Below are positions 19,522 through 30,728 of a stretch of DNA of 64,000 nucleotides, one piece after another. Location of the stretch: the NCBI RefSeq assembly GCF_022829345.1, contig NZ_JAKSXV010000082.1, forward strand, positions 1-64,000, read 5' to 3'. Position 1 is the stretch's first letter, and each line of letters starts with the position of its first letter. The position numbers and the translations under genes were made by a program. This DNA is from Methylobacterium sp. J-090. Lineage in GTDB: Bacteria; Pseudomonadota; Alphaproteobacteria; Rhizobiales; Beijerinckiaceae. Below the pieces are notes generated by a model. It saw only the letters and a list, made by a program, of their open reading frames with translations. It had not been told where the DNA came from and did not search any database.

Positions 19522-20874
19522 TCAGGCGAGGGGCGTGAGGGCGGCCCCGGCCGGGGCGTCGGGCCAGCCCACGGCGTAGAGGGTCATGTCGCGGGTATCG
19601 CGGCACTCCGAGGGCCGCATCGCCGCGAGGGTCAGGCCCGATCGGATCGCGGGGCCGAGACACCGCAGGAAGGCGTCGGAGGCCGTGAGGGTCAGGTTCT
19701 CCGATTTCGCGCGGGCCTCGATCCGCGCCAGCGTGTTCATCGCCTCGCCCAGCACCGTGAACTCGGCCCGGTGGCCGTCGTCGAACACCCCGACCAGCAC
19801 CTCGCCGCAATGGAGCGCCATGGTGATCCGCAGGATCGGGCGGCCCTCCCGGGCGCGCTCGTCGTTGAGGCGGGCGAGGCGTTCCGCGATGGCGCGGCTG
19901 CAGGCCAGGGCCGCATGGGCCTGGGCCTGCGGACGCCCGACGACGAACTGGGCCAGGATGCCGTCGCCGACATACTTGTCGAGGATGCCGCCATGCTCCG
20001 TCACCGCCACGTGGGTCAGGGCCCGGACGTCGAGGAGGGCGCGCACCACCTCCTCCTGCGCGTGGTCGCGGGTGAAGGCGGAGAATCCGCGCAGGTCGAG
20101 GGCGAACAGGCAGGCATGGCGCGACCGGACCGCCTCCAACCCCTCCCCCGCCCGGGCGAGTTCGCCGACCACGCGGGTGGGGACGAACCGTGCCAGGGTG
20201 CCGCGTTCGCGCTCCATCCGCAGCGCGGTGGTCACGGCCGAGCGCAGGCGCCGCACCCCGTCGATGACCACGAGGCTCGCGGCCATGAAGGTGAGCAGGC
20301 CCGGTACCTCCTCGTCGAGGGTGACGTGGGGCCCGAGGAGCGCGCTCTCCGGGTGCACGAAGGCGAGCACGATGGTGCCGCCCCAGGCGAGGCTGACGAG
20401 CCCGGCGAACACCGCCGTATGCCGGACCCGCATGCTGAGCCCGGTCTGGAGCAGGAGCAGGAAGGCGGGGAGCCGGCTCACCGCCGTGGCGGTCTCCTCC
20501 GTCGCCACCGCGCCGACCAGCATATGCTCGACCACGAGGAACAGCGCGACGCCCGCGTTCAAGAGCGTCGCGGTCCAGGCGAGCCATTCCGTCTCGGCCG
20601 ATGCCTCCGGGTCGGTGCCGCCGTATTCCCGGCGCCGGCCGCGATGGGCCTCGCGCCAGTCGGCCAGCCCGAGGCAGACCGAGCATGTGGCGTAGACGAC
20701 GAGCACGACCCAGTGGTTGGCCGTGTGGCTCGAGCCGTCGAACCCCTGGGCGGTGGCCAGCAGCACCAGGACGATGACGAGGTGGAGCACGAGGGAGCGG
20801 CGCCCCGAGGCGGTCTGGACCAGCCGCATGACGGTGGGGTCGCCTTGGGCCGGGCGGCGGGTGGGCAGGGGCAT
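19522..20874 (-). CDS. Membrane-anchored class III adenylate/guanylate cyclase
   Basis: A 450-residue protein. The N-terminal 220 residues contain about six hydrophobic helices with short loops. The C-terminal catalytic domain (about 235-440) shows the first metal Asp in FALDLRGFSAFTR, the second in KYVGDGILAQF, and the transition-state pair Asn/Arg in MNTLARIEARAK. All elements needed for a homodimeric class III cyclase are visible, although the usual acidic D before the dimer motif reads VLGEAMN. The product is probably cAMP; cGMP cannot be excluded from sequence. It is monocistronic on the minus strand and divergent from parDE. A second cyclase with a different sensor domain is encoded at 46208. 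Confidence 0.88.
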   Translation of the reverse strand: MPLPTRRPAQGDPTVMRLVQTASGRRSLVLHLVIVLVLLATAQGFDGSSHTANHWVVLVVYATCSVCLGLADWREAHRGRRREYGGTDPEASAETEWLAWTATLLNAGVALFLVVEHMLVGAVATEETATAVSRLPAFLLLLQTGLSMRVRHTAVFAGLVSLAWGGTIVLAFVHPESALLGPHVTLDEEVPGLLTFMAASLVVIDGVRRLRSAVTTALRMERERGTLARFVPTRVVGELARAGEGLEAVRSRHACLFALDLRGFSAFTRDHAQEEVVRALLDVRALTHVAVTEHGGILDKYVGDGILAQFVVGRPQAQAHAALACSRAIAERLARLNDERAREGRPILRITMALHCGEVLVGVFDDGHRAEFTVLGEAMNTLARIEARAKSENLTLTASDAFLRCLGPAIRSGLTLAAMRPSECRDTRDMTLYAVGWPDAPAGAALTPLA

Positions 20875-21108
20875 GGGGCTCCGGTCGCGAGGAAGGCGGG
20901 TCGGCCGGACTTAGGCCACACGGGGCCTGTCGCGCCAACGCTCCACGACGCCGCTGCCGAGGGCGACGCCGCGCGTCGACGGTGCCGGCGGACCTGTCAT
21001 GAACGCGTTCAGGCCGACGGCCCATCCGCGACGGGCGCCCGGCGACACCTGGTCGCCGTTCAAGGATGCGTGACGTGTCACCTGCCTGCGGTCCGACGGA
21101 CGGTCGTA

Positions 21109-21148
21109 TCCGTAGCATGCTGCACCCGTCCGTGGCATGCTGCGCCCG
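21109..21148. promoter_or_regulatory. Direct repeat with GCATGC cores upstream of parDE (candidate operator)
   Basis: Two adjacent 20-bp units (21109-21128 and 21129-21148), TCCGTAGCATGCTGCACCCG and a copy with two A-to-G changes, end 24 bp before the parD ATG. Each contains the palindrome GCATGC. ParD-family antitoxins autorepress through repeats at this position. Confidence 0.6.
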
Positions 21149-21172
21149 AGGTTCTCGGCGAAAGAGATAAGG

Positions 21173-21445
21173 ATGCCAGACGTCAATCTGGGGCCGCATT
21201 TCGAAGGGTTCGTACGGGAGCAGATCGAGCGGGGTCGCTTCCGGGACGCCAGCGAAGTCGTTCGCGCCGCCCTTCGCCTCCTGGAGAGCCGGGAGAGCTC
21301 CGCCGCTGCACGCCGGTCCGTCCTGCGGCAGGAGATCAACGCGGCGTTCGATGACCCGCGACCCGGAAGCCCCGCGAGCGAGGTCTTCGCTCGCCTGCGG
21401 GCCCATCATGCCGAACGGGTGAAAGCGGACGACCGTGGCGGTTGA
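21173..21445 (+). CDS. parD: ParD-type antitoxin
   Basis: A 90-residue protein. The N-terminus VNLGPHFEGFVREQIERGRF leads into DASEVVRAALRLLE, the ribbon-helix-helix DNA-binding fold of ParD antitoxins. The C-terminal half is charged and likely disordered until it wraps the ParE toxin. The start at 21173 (MPDVNL) follows an AAAGAGATAAGG purine tract; a 12-codon longer frame is not conserved. Its stop overlaps the GTG start of parE by 11 bp, so the pair is translationally coupled. Two 20-bp repeats upstream are candidate operator sites. Confidence 0.92.
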   Translation: MPDVNLGPHFEGFVREQIERGRFRDASEVVRAALRLLESRESSAAARRSVLRQEINAAFDDPRPGSPASEVFARLRAHHAERVKADDRGG

Positions 21446-21743
21446 AGTCCGCTTCAGGCCATCGGCCGAGACGGACCTCTTCGAACTCTATCGTCATATC
21501 GCCGAAGAAGCCGGCCTCTCGCGTGCGGGCGCCTACATCGATCGCATCGAGGCGGCATGTCTCGGGCTCGCGGATTTTCCCGAACGCGGTACGCGGCGTG
21601 ACGATCTTCGCCCCGGCCTCCGCACCTTGGGCTTCGAACGGCGCGCGACGATCGTGTTTCAGATCGTCGGCGACAGGGTCGAGATCGGTCGCATTCTCTA
21701 TGGCGGACGCGATCTCGACACGCTGCTGTCGGACGCGGAGTAG
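21435..21743 (+). CDS. parE: ParE-type toxin (RelE/ParE superfamily)
   Basis: A 102-residue toxin with the RelE/ParE fold. Key segments are FRPSAETDLFELYRHIAEEAG, RAGAYIDRIEAACLGLADFP, ERGTRRDDLRPGLRTLGF and RRATIVFQIVGDRVEIGRILYGGRD. Canonical ParE toxins poison DNA gyrase and cause DNA breaks when free of ParD. The start is GTG at 21435, inside the last codons of parD. The order antitoxin-toxin with overlap is standard. The pair sits in the accessory block that separates ntrC from ntrY. Confidence 0.92.
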   Translation: MAVEVRFRPSAETDLFELYRHIAEEAGLSRAGAYIDRIEAACLGLADFPERGTRRDDLRPGLRTLGFERRATIVFQIVGDRVEIGRILYGGRDLDTLLSDAE

Positions 21744-21804
21744 CCTTTGATTCGCACGACCGGCGAGCGGCGGGCACCTCTGTGACCCCCCGCCCGTCCC
21801 ACCC

Positions 21805-23265
<1,461 letters not shown>

Positions 23266-23274
23266 GCAGCGACT

Positions 23275-24414
23275 CTACAGCTCCGCGCTCGACTCGCGCC
23301 CGTCACGGGCGCTCGACATGGGAAGAAGAAGGCGGAAGGTGGTGCGGCGCGGCGCGGGATCGCATTCGACGATGCCGCCGTGATCGCCGACGATCTTGGC
23401 CACCAAAGCAAGTCCCAGGCCGGAGCCCTGCGCTTTCGTGGTCACGAACGGATCGAACAGGTCCGGCAGCAGGTCGGCGGTGACGCCGGGTCCGTTGTCG
23501 CGCACCGCGACCTCGATGGGCAGGCTGACGCGCTCGCGCGAGCCCGGGATCTGCAGGCGCAGGCCCGTGCGGAAGGCCGTCGACAGGGTGATCTCGCCGT
23601 CCACCGTGTCGGCACCGATGGCCTCGGAGGCGTTCTTCACGAGGTTGAGGATCACCTGGATGAGCTGGTCGCGGTTGCCGAGCACCGGCGGCAGGGACGG
23701 GTCGTAGGTCTCGACGAAGCGGATGTGGCGGGCAAAGCCCGACTGGGCCGAGCGCTTCACCTGGTCGAGCACGCCGTGGACGTTGACGGCGGTGCGCTCC
23801 ACCGGGCGCTCGTCGCCGAACAGCTCCATGCGCTCGACGATGCGGACGATCCGGTCGGACTCGTCGCAGATGAGCCGGGTGAGGAGGCGGTCCTCGTCGT
23901 TGGCGGATTGCTCGAGGAGCTGGGCGGCGCCCCGGATGCCGGCGAGCGGGTTCTTGATCTCGTGGGCCAGCATGGCGCCGAGCGCCACCATGGAGCGCGC
24001 GGCGCCCCGATGGGTGAGCTGGCGGTTCATCTTGTCGGCGATGGTGCGTTCCTGCAGCATGAGCACCACGGCCTCGCCGTCGTCGCCCAGCGGCGTCGCG
24101 AACACGTCGACGCTGCGCTCCTGGCCCGAGCGCGGGTGCACGAGCTCGACCCCGTACTCGCTGACGCTGGCGCGGCGGCGGCGCACCTCCGTCACCAGGG
24201 CGCTGATGGGCGAGGCGAACGGGATGATGTCGGCGAGACGCCGCCGCCGCATGAGCCGGGCGGAGTGGTCGAAGAACGATTCCCCGGCATGGTTCACGTG
24301 CAGGATGCGGTCGTCCACCCCGATGGTGAGCACCGGCAGCGGCAGGGCGTTGATCACCGCCTCGCTGGTGGGGCCCGCGACGGTCGGGCCGCCGGACTCG
24401 TCGGGGCCGGTCAT
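23275..24414 (-). CDS. ntrB: Nitrogen regulation histidine kinase NtrB
   Basis: A 379-residue soluble bifunctional kinase/phosphatase for NtrC, controlled by PII. I use the ATG at 24414 (MTGPDESGG), which overlaps the dusB stop as ATGA; the longer open frame reads into dusB antisense and is not conserved. The PAS domain spans about residues 15-120. HisKA contains the phospho-His in [16 protein letters not shown]. The ATPase domain holds [17 protein letters not shown] and [18 protein letters not shown]. The operon order dusB-ntrB-ntrC is the usual alphaproteobacterial one. Confidence 0.96.
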   Translation of the reverse strand: MTGPDESGGPTVAGPTSEAVINALPLPVLTIGVDDRILHVNHAGESFFDHSARLMRRRRLADIIPFASPISALVTEVRRRRASVSEYGVELVHPRSGQERSVDVFATPLGDDGEAVVLMLQERTIADKMNRQLTHRGAARSMVALGAMLAHEIKNPLAGIRGAAQLLEQSANDEDRLLTRLICDESDRIVRIVERMELFGDERPVERTAVNVHGVLDQVKRSAQSGFARHIRFVETYDPSLPPVLGNRDQLIQVILNLVKNASEAIGADTVDGEITLSTAFRTGLRLQIPGSRERVSLPIEVAVRDNGPGVTADLLPDLFDPFVTTKAQGSGLGLALVAKIVGDHGGIVECDPAPRRTTFRLLLPMSSARDGRESSAEL

Positions 24415-25478
24415 GCCGCCTTCTCCATCGCTGCGCCCATCGTCGCCCCGTCGAAGGCCGAAGCCAGCAGGGCGATGACCAGGGCCGGATCCGTGGTCGT
24501 GAGGAGCCGCGTGCGCCGGTCCGCCGAAAGGCCGCCGCCGGCCTCGGCATAGGCGGCGAGGTGCTTGCGGGCGTGGCGCACGCCCATGCGGGCACCGTAG
24601 AGGGCGAGCAGCCCCTCGTAATGCGCGATGGCCAGCGCCGCCTTGTCGGCGCCCGTGAGCACCGGGGCCTCCCGGCCGGCGAGCCCGGCCGCGATCGCGC
24701 CGACGAGCCAGGGCCGGCCCACGGCGGCGCGCCCGATCATCACGCCGGCGGCCCCCGAGCGCGCGAGGCAGGTCCGGGCCTCGTCGAGGGTGGTGACGTC
24801 GCCGTTGGCGATCACCGGGATCGACACCGCCTCGACGACGGCGCGGATGGCGCCCCAATCGGCGCTGTCCTTGTAGAATTGCTGGCGGGTGCGGCCGTGG
24901 ACGGTGACGGCACTGAGCCCAAGTCCCTGCGCCCGCCGCGCGAGGTCGGCGGCGTTGAGGCTGGCATGGTCCCAGCCCAGGCGCATCTTCACCGTGACGG
25001 GGATGGTCACGGCCGCGCGCACGGCGGCGAGGATGCGGGTGGCGCCGTCCAGGTCGCGCATGAGGGCGGAGCCGGCAGCCCCCCCGGTCACGGCCTTGGC
25101 CGGGCAGCCCATGTTGACGTCGATGACGTCGGCGCCGTTCTCCTCGGCGAGACGGGCGGCCAGCCCCATGGGCTCCGGCGCGCAGCCGGCGAGCTGGACC
25201 ACGTGGGGCGCGATGCCGCCGCCCTCGGCGCGCAGGGTCGCCTCGACGCTGCCGCGCGTGAACTCGGCCGCCGCCACCATCTCGGAGACGACGGCGCTGG
25301 CGCCGCAGGCCCGGGCGATCCGGCGCATGTGCACGTCGGTGACGCCCGAGAGCGGCGCCAGAAGCACGGGCACCGGTCGGCCCGCACCATCGGGCGCCGT
25401 CGGATCGGGCGAGCGCAGAACGCTCAAATAATCATCATGGATCATTGTGCTCAAGGAATAGACAAAACCGCGACGCAC
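24411..25478 (-). CDS. dusB: tRNA dihydrouridine synthase DusB (NifR3)
   Basis: A 355-residue FMN- and NADPH-dependent enzyme that reduces uridine in the tRNA D-loop. The TIM-barrel core starts at [17 protein letters not shown]. The catalytic Cys lies in [15 protein letters not shown], and other conserved pieces are [25 protein letters not shown] and IPVIANGD. I keep the GTG start at 25478 because GGGAG lies 7 bp upstream; the internal ATG at 25445 (MIHDDYL) lacks a good ribosome site but is the shorter alternative. Gene order and the ATGA overlap with ntrB show co-expression. It is divergent from ispD. Confidence 0.95.
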   Translation of the reverse strand: MRRGFVYSLSTMIHDDYLSVLRSPDPTAPDGAGRPVPVLLAPLSGVTDVHMRRIARACGASAVVSEMVAAAEFTRGSVEATLRAEGGGIAPHVVQLAGCAPEPMGLAARLAEENGADVIDVNMGCPAKAVTGGAAGSALMRDLDGATRILAAVRAAVTIPVTVKMRLGWDHASLNAADLARRAQGLGLSAVTVHGRTRQQFYKDSADWGAIRAVVEAVSIPVIANGDVTTLDEARTCLARSGAAGVMIGRAAVGRPWLVGAIAAGLAGREAPVLTGADKAALAIAHYEGLLALYGARMGVRHARKHLAAYAEAGGGLSADRRTRLLTTTDPALVIALLASAFDGATMGAAMEKAA

Positions 25479-25569
25479 GCAAGCGCTCCCGGCGATTTGA
25501 TTTCAGGCCATGCCCCGCTTAAACGCAGGGCTCGTTCAAACTAGACAACCCACGCGCGGGAGCGTTTTC

Positions 25570-26304
25570 ATGTCGGGCACCGCGTTCGAGGCGGCGGCGG
25601 TGGTGGTCGCGGCCGGTCGCGGCATCCGCATCGGCGGCGACGTGCCCAAGCAGTACCGCCGGGTCGGCGGCCAGGCGGTGCTGACGCGGACCCTGGCGGC
25701 GCTCGCCGCGCACGACGCCATCACGTCCATCCAGCCGGTGATCGCGGCGGACGCGCGAGACTTTTATCACGAATGCGTCGCCGATCTCGCCGTCGCCGTT
25801 CGCGAAAAACTCCGCGCGCCGGTCTCGGGCGGGGCCACGCGCCAGCTCTCCGTCCGCGCCGGCCTCGAAGCCCTGTCGGATTCCGCGCCCGACCTCGTCC
25901 TCGTCCACGACGCCGCCCGCCCGCATGTCGACACCGCCCTCATCGACCGGGCGCTGGCCGCCGGGCGCGACTACGGCGCGGCCGTGCCGGGCCTGCCCGT
26001 CACCGACACCATCAAGCGCGTCGAGGCCATCGCGCCGGGCATCGGCCGGGTGGTCGAGACGCCGGCCCGCGAGTTCCTGCGCGCGGTGCAGACGCCCCAG
26101 GCCTTCGCCTTCCGGCTGCTGCTCGACGCCCACCGGGCGGCGGGTGCCGAGGGGCTCGACGGCTTCACCGACGATGGGGCGCTCGCCGAATGGGCCGGGC
26201 TCCCCGTGGTGGTGTTCGAGGGCGACCCGCGCAACCGCAAGATCACCCAGCCCTCCGACCTCATCGACGCCGACCGCGATTTTTCCGGGTCCGCCTCCAC
26301 CTGA
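25570..26304 (+). CDS. ispD: 2-C-methyl-D-erythritol 4-phosphate cytidylyltransferase
   Basis: A 244-residue enzyme of the MEP isoprenoid pathway that makes CDP-methylerythritol. The start at 25570 ([18 protein letters not shown]) has GGGAG upstream; the 20-codon longer frame is not conserved. The nucleotide-binding motif is [37 protein letters not shown] and [15 protein letters not shown] match the family. It is followed after 50 bp and in a different frame by ispF, whereas many alphaproteobacteria encode a fused IspDF. Confidence 0.95.
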   Translation: MSGTAFEAAAVVVAAGRGIRIGGDVPKQYRRVGGQAVLTRTLAALAAHDAITSIQPVIAADARDFYHECVADLAVAVREKLRAPVSGGATRQLSVRAGLEALSDSAPDLVLVHDAARPHVDTALIDRALAAGRDYGAAVPGLPVTDTIKRVEAIAPGIGRVVETPAREFLRAVQTPQAFAFRLLLDAHRAAGAEGLDGFTDDGALAEWAGLPVVVFEGDPRNRKITQPSDLIDADRDFSGSAST

Positions 26305-26354
26305 GTCGGGTCGCGTCGGCCGCTCTCACGAAACCTGCTCAGCCTGGAGCCCCC

Positions 26355-26894
26355 ATGACCACCTACCTCACCCGCCTCGGCACCGGCTTCGACGTGCACG
26401 CCTTCACGGAGGGCGACCACGTCTGGCTCGGCGGCATCAGGATCCCGGCCGACCAGGGCGTGCTTGCCCATTCGGACGGCGACGTGGCGCTCCACGCCCT
26501 CACCGACGCCCTGCTCGGCGCCATCGCCGACGGCGACATCGGCACCCACTTCCCGCCCTCCGACGAGCAGTGGCGCGGCGCCTCGTCCGACCGCTTCCTG
26601 GCGCATGCCTGCGAGCTCGTGCGGGCGCGCGGCGGCAAGATCGACCACCTCGACATCACCGTGCTGGCCGAGGCCCCGCGCATCGGCGCCCACCGCGAGG
26701 CGATCCGCGCCCGCATCGCCGAGATCGCGAACGTGCCGCTCACCTCCGTCTCCATCAAGGCGACCACCACGGAGAAGCTCGGTTTCGTCGGCCGCGCCGA
26801 GGGGCTCGCCGCCCAGGCCGCCGCCACCGTGCGCCTGCCGGAGATCGGCGCCGATGTCGCCACCGCCTCCGAGACCGCCGAGCGCCGCGCGTGA
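26355..26894 (+). CDS. ispF: 2-C-methyl-D-erythritol 2,4-cyclodiphosphate synthase
   Basis: A 179-residue trimeric metal enzyme of the MEP pathway. The zinc site is visible as TGFDVHAF (Asp and His) plus the later His in [45 protein letters not shown] and [22 protein letters not shown] match the family end to end. It is a stand-alone protein with its own ATG, not fused to IspD. Its TGA overlaps the GTG start of the next gene by 4 bp (GTGA). Confidence 0.96.
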   Translation: MTTYLTRLGTGFDVHAFTEGDHVWLGGIRIPADQGVLAHSDGDVALHALTDALLGAIADGDIGTHFPPSDEQWRGASSDRFLAHACELVRARGGKIDHLDITVLAEAPRIGAHREAIRARIAEIANVPLTSVSIKATTTEKLGFVGRAEGLAAQAAATVRLPEIGADVATASETAERRA

Positions 26895-27400
26895 TCGACG
26901 ATCCCGCCCTCCTCGCCCGGGCGGAGGCGCTCGTCGCCGCCTACGCGGCGGCGGGGCGAAGGATCGCCACGGCGGAATCCTGCACCGGCGGCCTCGTCGC
27001 CGGCCTGCTCACCGCCGTGCCGGGCTCCTCGGCGGTGCTGGAGCGCGGGTTCGTCACCTATTCGAACGCGGCGAAATCCGAATCCCTCGGCGTGCCGGCC
27101 GCTCTCGTCGACGCCCATGGTGCGGTGAGCGAGGCGACGGCTCGCGCCATGGCGGAGGGCGCGCTCGGTCATTCCCACGCGGAGGTCGCCGTGGCGATCA
27201 CCGGCATCGCCGGCCCGGGCGGCGGCAGCGCGGACAAGCCCGTGGGGCTGGTGCATTTCGGTCTGGCCGTGACGGGCGGGCCTACCCGCCACCTGGAGCG
27301 ACGCTACGGCGATCTTGGCCGGGGGGAGATCCGGCGCCTCGCCGTGGGGGATGCGCTGGGGTTGCTGGAGCAGGTTGTCGGCAGGTCGCCAGGGCATTGA
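26891..27400 (+). CDS. pncC: CinA C-terminal domain / nicotinamide-nucleotide amidohydrolase PncC
   Basis: A 169-residue stand-alone CinA-C domain. Conserved blocks: [57 protein letters not shown], and [22 protein letters not shown]. In Escherichia coli PncC this domain converts NMN to nicotinate mononucleotide and ammonia in the pyridine nucleotide cycle. The N-terminal CinA domain is absent, as usual for proteobacterial PncC. GTG start overlapping ispF indicates translational coupling. Confidence 0.93.
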   Translation: MIDDPALLARAEALVAAYAAAGRRIATAESCTGGLVAGLLTAVPGSSAVLERGFVTYSNAAKSESLGVPAALVDAHGAVSEATARAMAEGALGHSHAEVAVAITGIAGPGGGSADKPVGLVHFGLAVTGGPTRHLERRYGDLGRGEIRRLAVGDALGLLEQVVGRSPGH

Positions 27401-27572
27401 CCGGCGTCCGGTGTTCTGTCCGCCGACGGGCGGAACGAACGTCGGACGCGGGACGATAACGGCAGCCTCGCTCGAAATGGCGGACGGCGCGCCCGTCGCC
27501 CGTCATCCGCGCCGGCATCGAGGTCGTCCCGGCCCCGCCGATCCCAAGACGCCTCTCGACATCGGAACCGCC

Positions 27573-28244
27573 ATGCTCAAGCGCCCCAAGGTCGTCGCCT
27601 TCGACATCATCGGCACCGTGTTCAGCATGGAGCCGATGCGGCCCGCGCTGGTCGCGTTGGGCCTGCCGCCGCTCGCCCTGGACTTCCTCTATACGGCCGG
27701 CCTTCGGGATACCTTCGCCCTTGCCGCGACGAACACCTTCGCCCCCTTCCAGTCCGTGTTGTCGGGCTGCCTCGACGAGGCCCTCGCCATGCACGGGCTC
27801 GATGTCTCCCCGGAGCGGAAGCGGGCCGTTCTCGAGATGATGAAGACCCTTCCCCCGCACGCGGACGCCAAGGCCGCATTCCAGGTTCTCGCCGACGCCG
27901 GCATCCGGATCTTCGCGTTGAGCAACGGCGCGGCCAGCACCACCCGGGGACTGCTCGCCGCGGCCGGCATGGATGGCCTCGTCGAGCAGGTCCTCTCCGT
28001 CGAGGACGTGAAGCTCTCGAAGCCGCGGGCCGAGGTCTACCTCTACGCCGTCCAGGCGGCCAGGGTCGCCCCGGGCGAGATGGCCCTGATCGCGACCCAT
28101 CCCTGGGACCTTCACGGCGCCAAGGCCGCCGGCCTCATGGCGGGCTACGTCGCCCGTGGTCTGCCGTACGCCCGCGCATTGCGGGCGCCGGATCTGACCG
28201 GGAAGACCCTGTTGGACGTCGCCTCGGAGGTGGTGCGGATCTAG
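27573..28244 (+). CDS. HAD-superfamily hydrolase, haloacid-dehalogenase type II-like
   Basis: A 223-residue soluble HAD hydrolase. Motif I VAFDIIGTVFSM has the nucleophile Asp but, as in 2-haloacid dehalogenases, no second acid two residues on. Motif II is FALSNGA, the motif III Lys is in LSKPRAEVYLYA, and motif IV is ATHPWDLHGAKAAG. The closest named family is (S)-2-haloacid dehalogenase type II. That family cleaves halogen from C2 of short haloacids through an ester intermediate. Other activities cannot be excluded. It stands alone between pncC and a 367-bp gene-free stretch. Confidence 0.85.
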   Translation: MLKRPKVVAFDIIGTVFSMEPMRPALVALGLPPLALDFLYTAGLRDTFALAATNTFAPFQSVLSGCLDEALAMHGLDVSPERKRAVLEMMKTLPPHADAKAAFQVLADAGIRIFALSNGAASTTRGLLAAAGMDGLVEQVLSVEDVKLSKPRAEVYLYAVQAARVAPGEMALIATHPWDLHGAKAAGLMAGYVARGLPYARALRAPDLTGKTLLDVASEVVRI

Positions 28245-28611
28245 TCGTTCGCGTCCGGCATTCGGTGTCCGTCCCCGAGAGTCCGGGGCGGATCGGATGC
28301 GGATTGCCGGACCGGCTCACGGACGTGAGTCGACCCATCGCCTGCGCGCGCCTCGCTTGCGAATCACCGCGCGCCATGCTCAATACGCCTCCCGGTTGTT
28401 CTCGAGCCGATGGGGAGGTTGCATGCGTATCGTTTCGATCCCCGTCCGGGCCGGTGCACGCCGCTTCGGCTGCCAGATCTGACGCACGCCGCGCGCCCGA
28501 GGGCGCCCCGCTTCCGTCCTTCGCCGCTTTCCTGATCGACCCTGTCCGCCGCCGGCCCTGCGCCGTGCCGCGGCCCCCGGAACGGCGCGTGCCCCGCGTC
28601 GCGAGGTCCCC
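28245..28611. other. 367-bp intergenic stretch, no gene supported
   Basis: Open frames on both strands here are Arg/Pro-rich and unconserved. A CATGCTCAATACG segment near 28376 and an AT-poor background give no clear promoter. I see no RNA gene. Confidence 0.4.
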
Positions 28612-30399
28612 ATGAAACCTGTTCGTCCCCGGCGCGCGAACGCCTATCGCGGCGTCCTCGCCTTCGTGTTCCGCCAGTGGCGCGCCAAGCTCCGCCTCGT
28701 CGCCGGCCTCGTCACGGCGATCACCTGCGCCACCCTCGCGGACGTCTTTCTGCCGCTCTATGCCGGGCGGCTCGTCGATGCCCTGGCGGGGGCCGACCGC
28801 GACGCGGCGCTCGCGGCGGCGCTGCCGGCCTTCGCCGCCATGGCGGCCCTCGGGGTCGCCCATATCGGCCTGCGCCACGTCGCCTGGGCGCTGGTGGTGC
28901 CGCTCACCCTCGGCATGATGGCGGACGTGGCGCGGGCCGGCTTCCACCGGGTCCAGCGCCTGTCCACGGACTGGCACGCCAACAGCTTCTCCGGCTCGAC
29001 GGTCCGCAAGATCTCGCGCGGCATGTGGGCCCTCGACGGGCTCAACGATACCCTGCTCCTCGCCCTGCTTCCCTCCGGGGTGGTGCTGCTGGGCACCATG
29101 GTGCTGCTGGGCGTCCACTGGCCCGCCATGGGCGTGGTGATCGGGCTCGGCACGCTCGTGTACGTGGGCGCCACCGTCCTGCTCGCCACGCGGGTGATCG
29201 CACCGGCGGCGCAGCTCTCCAACGGCTGGGACACCAAGCTCGGCGGCACCCTGTCGGACGCCATCGGCAACAACGCCGTGGTCAAGGCCTTCGGCGCCGA
29301 GGGCCGGGAGGACGCGCGGCTCGCAAGCATCCTGGGCAAGTGGCACAAGCGCACCCGCCGCACCTGGATGCGGGTGACCTGGAGCGTCACGGGCCAGCTC
29401 GGCCTGCTGCTGGCGCTGCGCACCGCCATCGTCGGCGTCGCCCTGTGGCTGTGGTGGACCCGCGCCGCCACGCCCGGCGACGTCGCCTACGTGCTCACCA
29501 CCTACTTCGTGGTCCACGGCTACCTCGGCGACATCGGCCAGCACATCAACCACCTCCAGCGGGCGGTGAACGAGATGGAGGAACTCGTCGCCCTCGACGC
29601 CGAGCCCTACGGCGTCGCCGACCGTCCGGGGGCGACGATTCTGGCGGTGACGGGCGGGGCGATTCGCTTCGAGGCGGTGACCTTCCACTATGCCGGGCAC
29701 GCCACGCCGCTCTACCGCGACCTCTCGGTGACGATTCCGGCCGGGCAGCGGGTCGGGCTGGTCGGCCATTCGGGCTCGGGCAAGACCACCTTCGTCAAGC
29801 TGGTGCAGCGGCTCTACGACGTCACCGGCGGACAGGTCCGCATCGACGGCACCGACATCGCCGGCGTCACCCAGGCCTCCTTGCGCGAAAACATCGCCAT
29901 CGTCCCGCAGGAGCCGGTGCTGTTCCACCGCTCGCTCGCCGAGAACATCGCGTATGCGCGGCCCGGTGCCTCCGCCGACGCGATCGAGCAGGCGGCGCGC
30001 CTCGCCAACGCCCACGACTTCATCGCCCGCCTGCCCCGGGGCTACGGCACCCTGGTGGGCGAGCGCGGGGTCAAGCTGTCGGGCGGCGAGCGCCAGCGGG
30101 TGGCGCTCGCCCGCGCGTTCCTCGCCGACGCGCCGATCCTGATCCTCGACGAGGCGACCTCGAGCCTCGATTCGGAATCGGAGGCGCTGATCCAGCAGGC
30201 GATGGAGCGGCTCATGCGCGGGCGCACGGCGATTCTCATCGCCCACCGGCTCTCCACCGTGCGGACCCTCGACCGCATCCTGGTGTTCGACCACGGCCGC
30301 ATCGTGGAGGACGGCACCCACGCGGTCCTGATCCGGCGGCCTTCGGGGCGGTACCGCGCCCTGTTCGAGATCCAGTCGGCGGTGGCCCTGGGCGCATGA
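28612..30399 (+). CDS. ABC exporter, fused permease and ATPase
   Basis: A 595-residue half-transporter. The first 330 residues form a six-helix ABC transmembrane exporter domain with helices beginning near residue 25. The ATPase domain (about 345-590) has Walker [11 protein letters not shown]-loop [23 protein letters not shown], signature [14 protein letters not shown], Walker [13 protein letters not shown] and H-loop IAHRLSTV. It would act as a homodimer in the inner membrane. The substrate is not identifiable; MsbA-like lipid export or drug export are options. Its stop overlaps the start of a nonsense-mutated phosphatase-like gene by 4 bp. Confidence 0.93.
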   Translation: MKPVRPRRANAYRGVLAFVFRQWRAKLRLVAGLVTAITCATLADVFLPLYAGRLVDALAGADRDAALAAALPAFAAMAALGVAHIGLRHVAWALVVPLTLGMMADVARAGFHRVQRLSTDWHANSFSGSTVRKISRGMWALDGLNDTLLLALLPSGVVLLGTMVLLGVHWPAMGVVIGLGTLVYVGATVLLATRVIAPAAQLSNGWDTKLGGTLSDAIGNNAVVKAFGAEGREDARLASILGKWHKRTRRTWMRVTWSVTGQLGLLLALRTAIVGVALWLWWTRAATPGDVAYVLTTYFVVHGYLGDIGQHINHLQRAVNEMEELVALDAEPYGVADRPGATILAVTGGAIRFEAVTFHYAGHATPLYRDLSVTIPAGQRVGLVGHSGSGKTTFVKLVQRLYDVTGGQVRIDGTDIAGVTQASLRENIAIVPQEPVLFHRSLAENIAYARPGASADAIEQAARLANAHDFIARLPRGYGTLVGERGVKLSGGERQRVALARAFLADAPILILDEATSSLDSESEALIQQAMERLMRGRTAILIAHRLSTVRTLDRILVFDHGRIVEDGTHAVLIRRPSGRYRALFEIQSAVALGA

Positions 30400-30725
30400 G
30401 GACCCGCAACCTGCTGTTCGTGTGCAGCCGCAACCGTCTGCGCAGTCCCACCGCCGAACAGGTCTCCGCCGGCCGAAGCGATTGCGTCGTCGCCTCGGCC
30501 GGCACCGACCACGATGCCGACGAGCCGGTGACGGCGGCGTGGCTCGCCTAGGCCGACATCGTCTTCGTGATGGAGCGCAAGCACAGGACCAAGCTCCGGC
30601 GCCGGTACGGAGCGGCGCTGAAGTCGGCACGCCTGATCTGCCTCGAGATCGCGGACGAATACGGGTTCATGGACCCCGAGCTGGTGCGGTTGCTCGAATC
30701 CAGGGTGACGCCGCACCTGCGCTGA
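30396..30725 (+). pseudogene. Low-molecular-weight tyrosine-phosphatase-family gene interrupted by TAG
   Basis: The frame starts at ATG 30396 inside the ABC gene stop and carries the catalytic loop VCSRNRLRSPTAEQ (Cys-x5-Arg-Ser) near the N-terminus, then VASAGTDHDADEPVTAAWLA. At 30549-30551 there is an in-frame TAG. The same frame continues after it with ADIVFVMERKHRTKL, RLICLEIADEYGFMDPELV and ends at TGA 30723-30725, total 110 codons. That is the full length of this family of about 12-kDa phosphatase-like proteins, where the stop position is normally Trp in a (E)WADI motif. So a single TGG-to-TAG change explains the break. The translated 51-residue piece has the P-loop but not the general-acid region and should be inactive unless the stop is suppressed. 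Confidence 0.88.
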
Positions 30726-30728
30726 ACG

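Noticed and set aside
28265..28615. 116-codon ORF in the gap before the ABC exporter
   Set aside because: Arg/Pro/Ser-rich, no Shine-Dalgarno and no recognisable motif. A minus-strand ORF covers the same DNA equally well.
30549..30551. TAG in the phosphatase-like gene as a pyrrolysine or programmed readthrough codon
   Set aside because: The family has Trp here and no pyrrolysine machinery is expected in this lineage; a simple TGG-to-TAG mutation or base-call error is the easier explanation.
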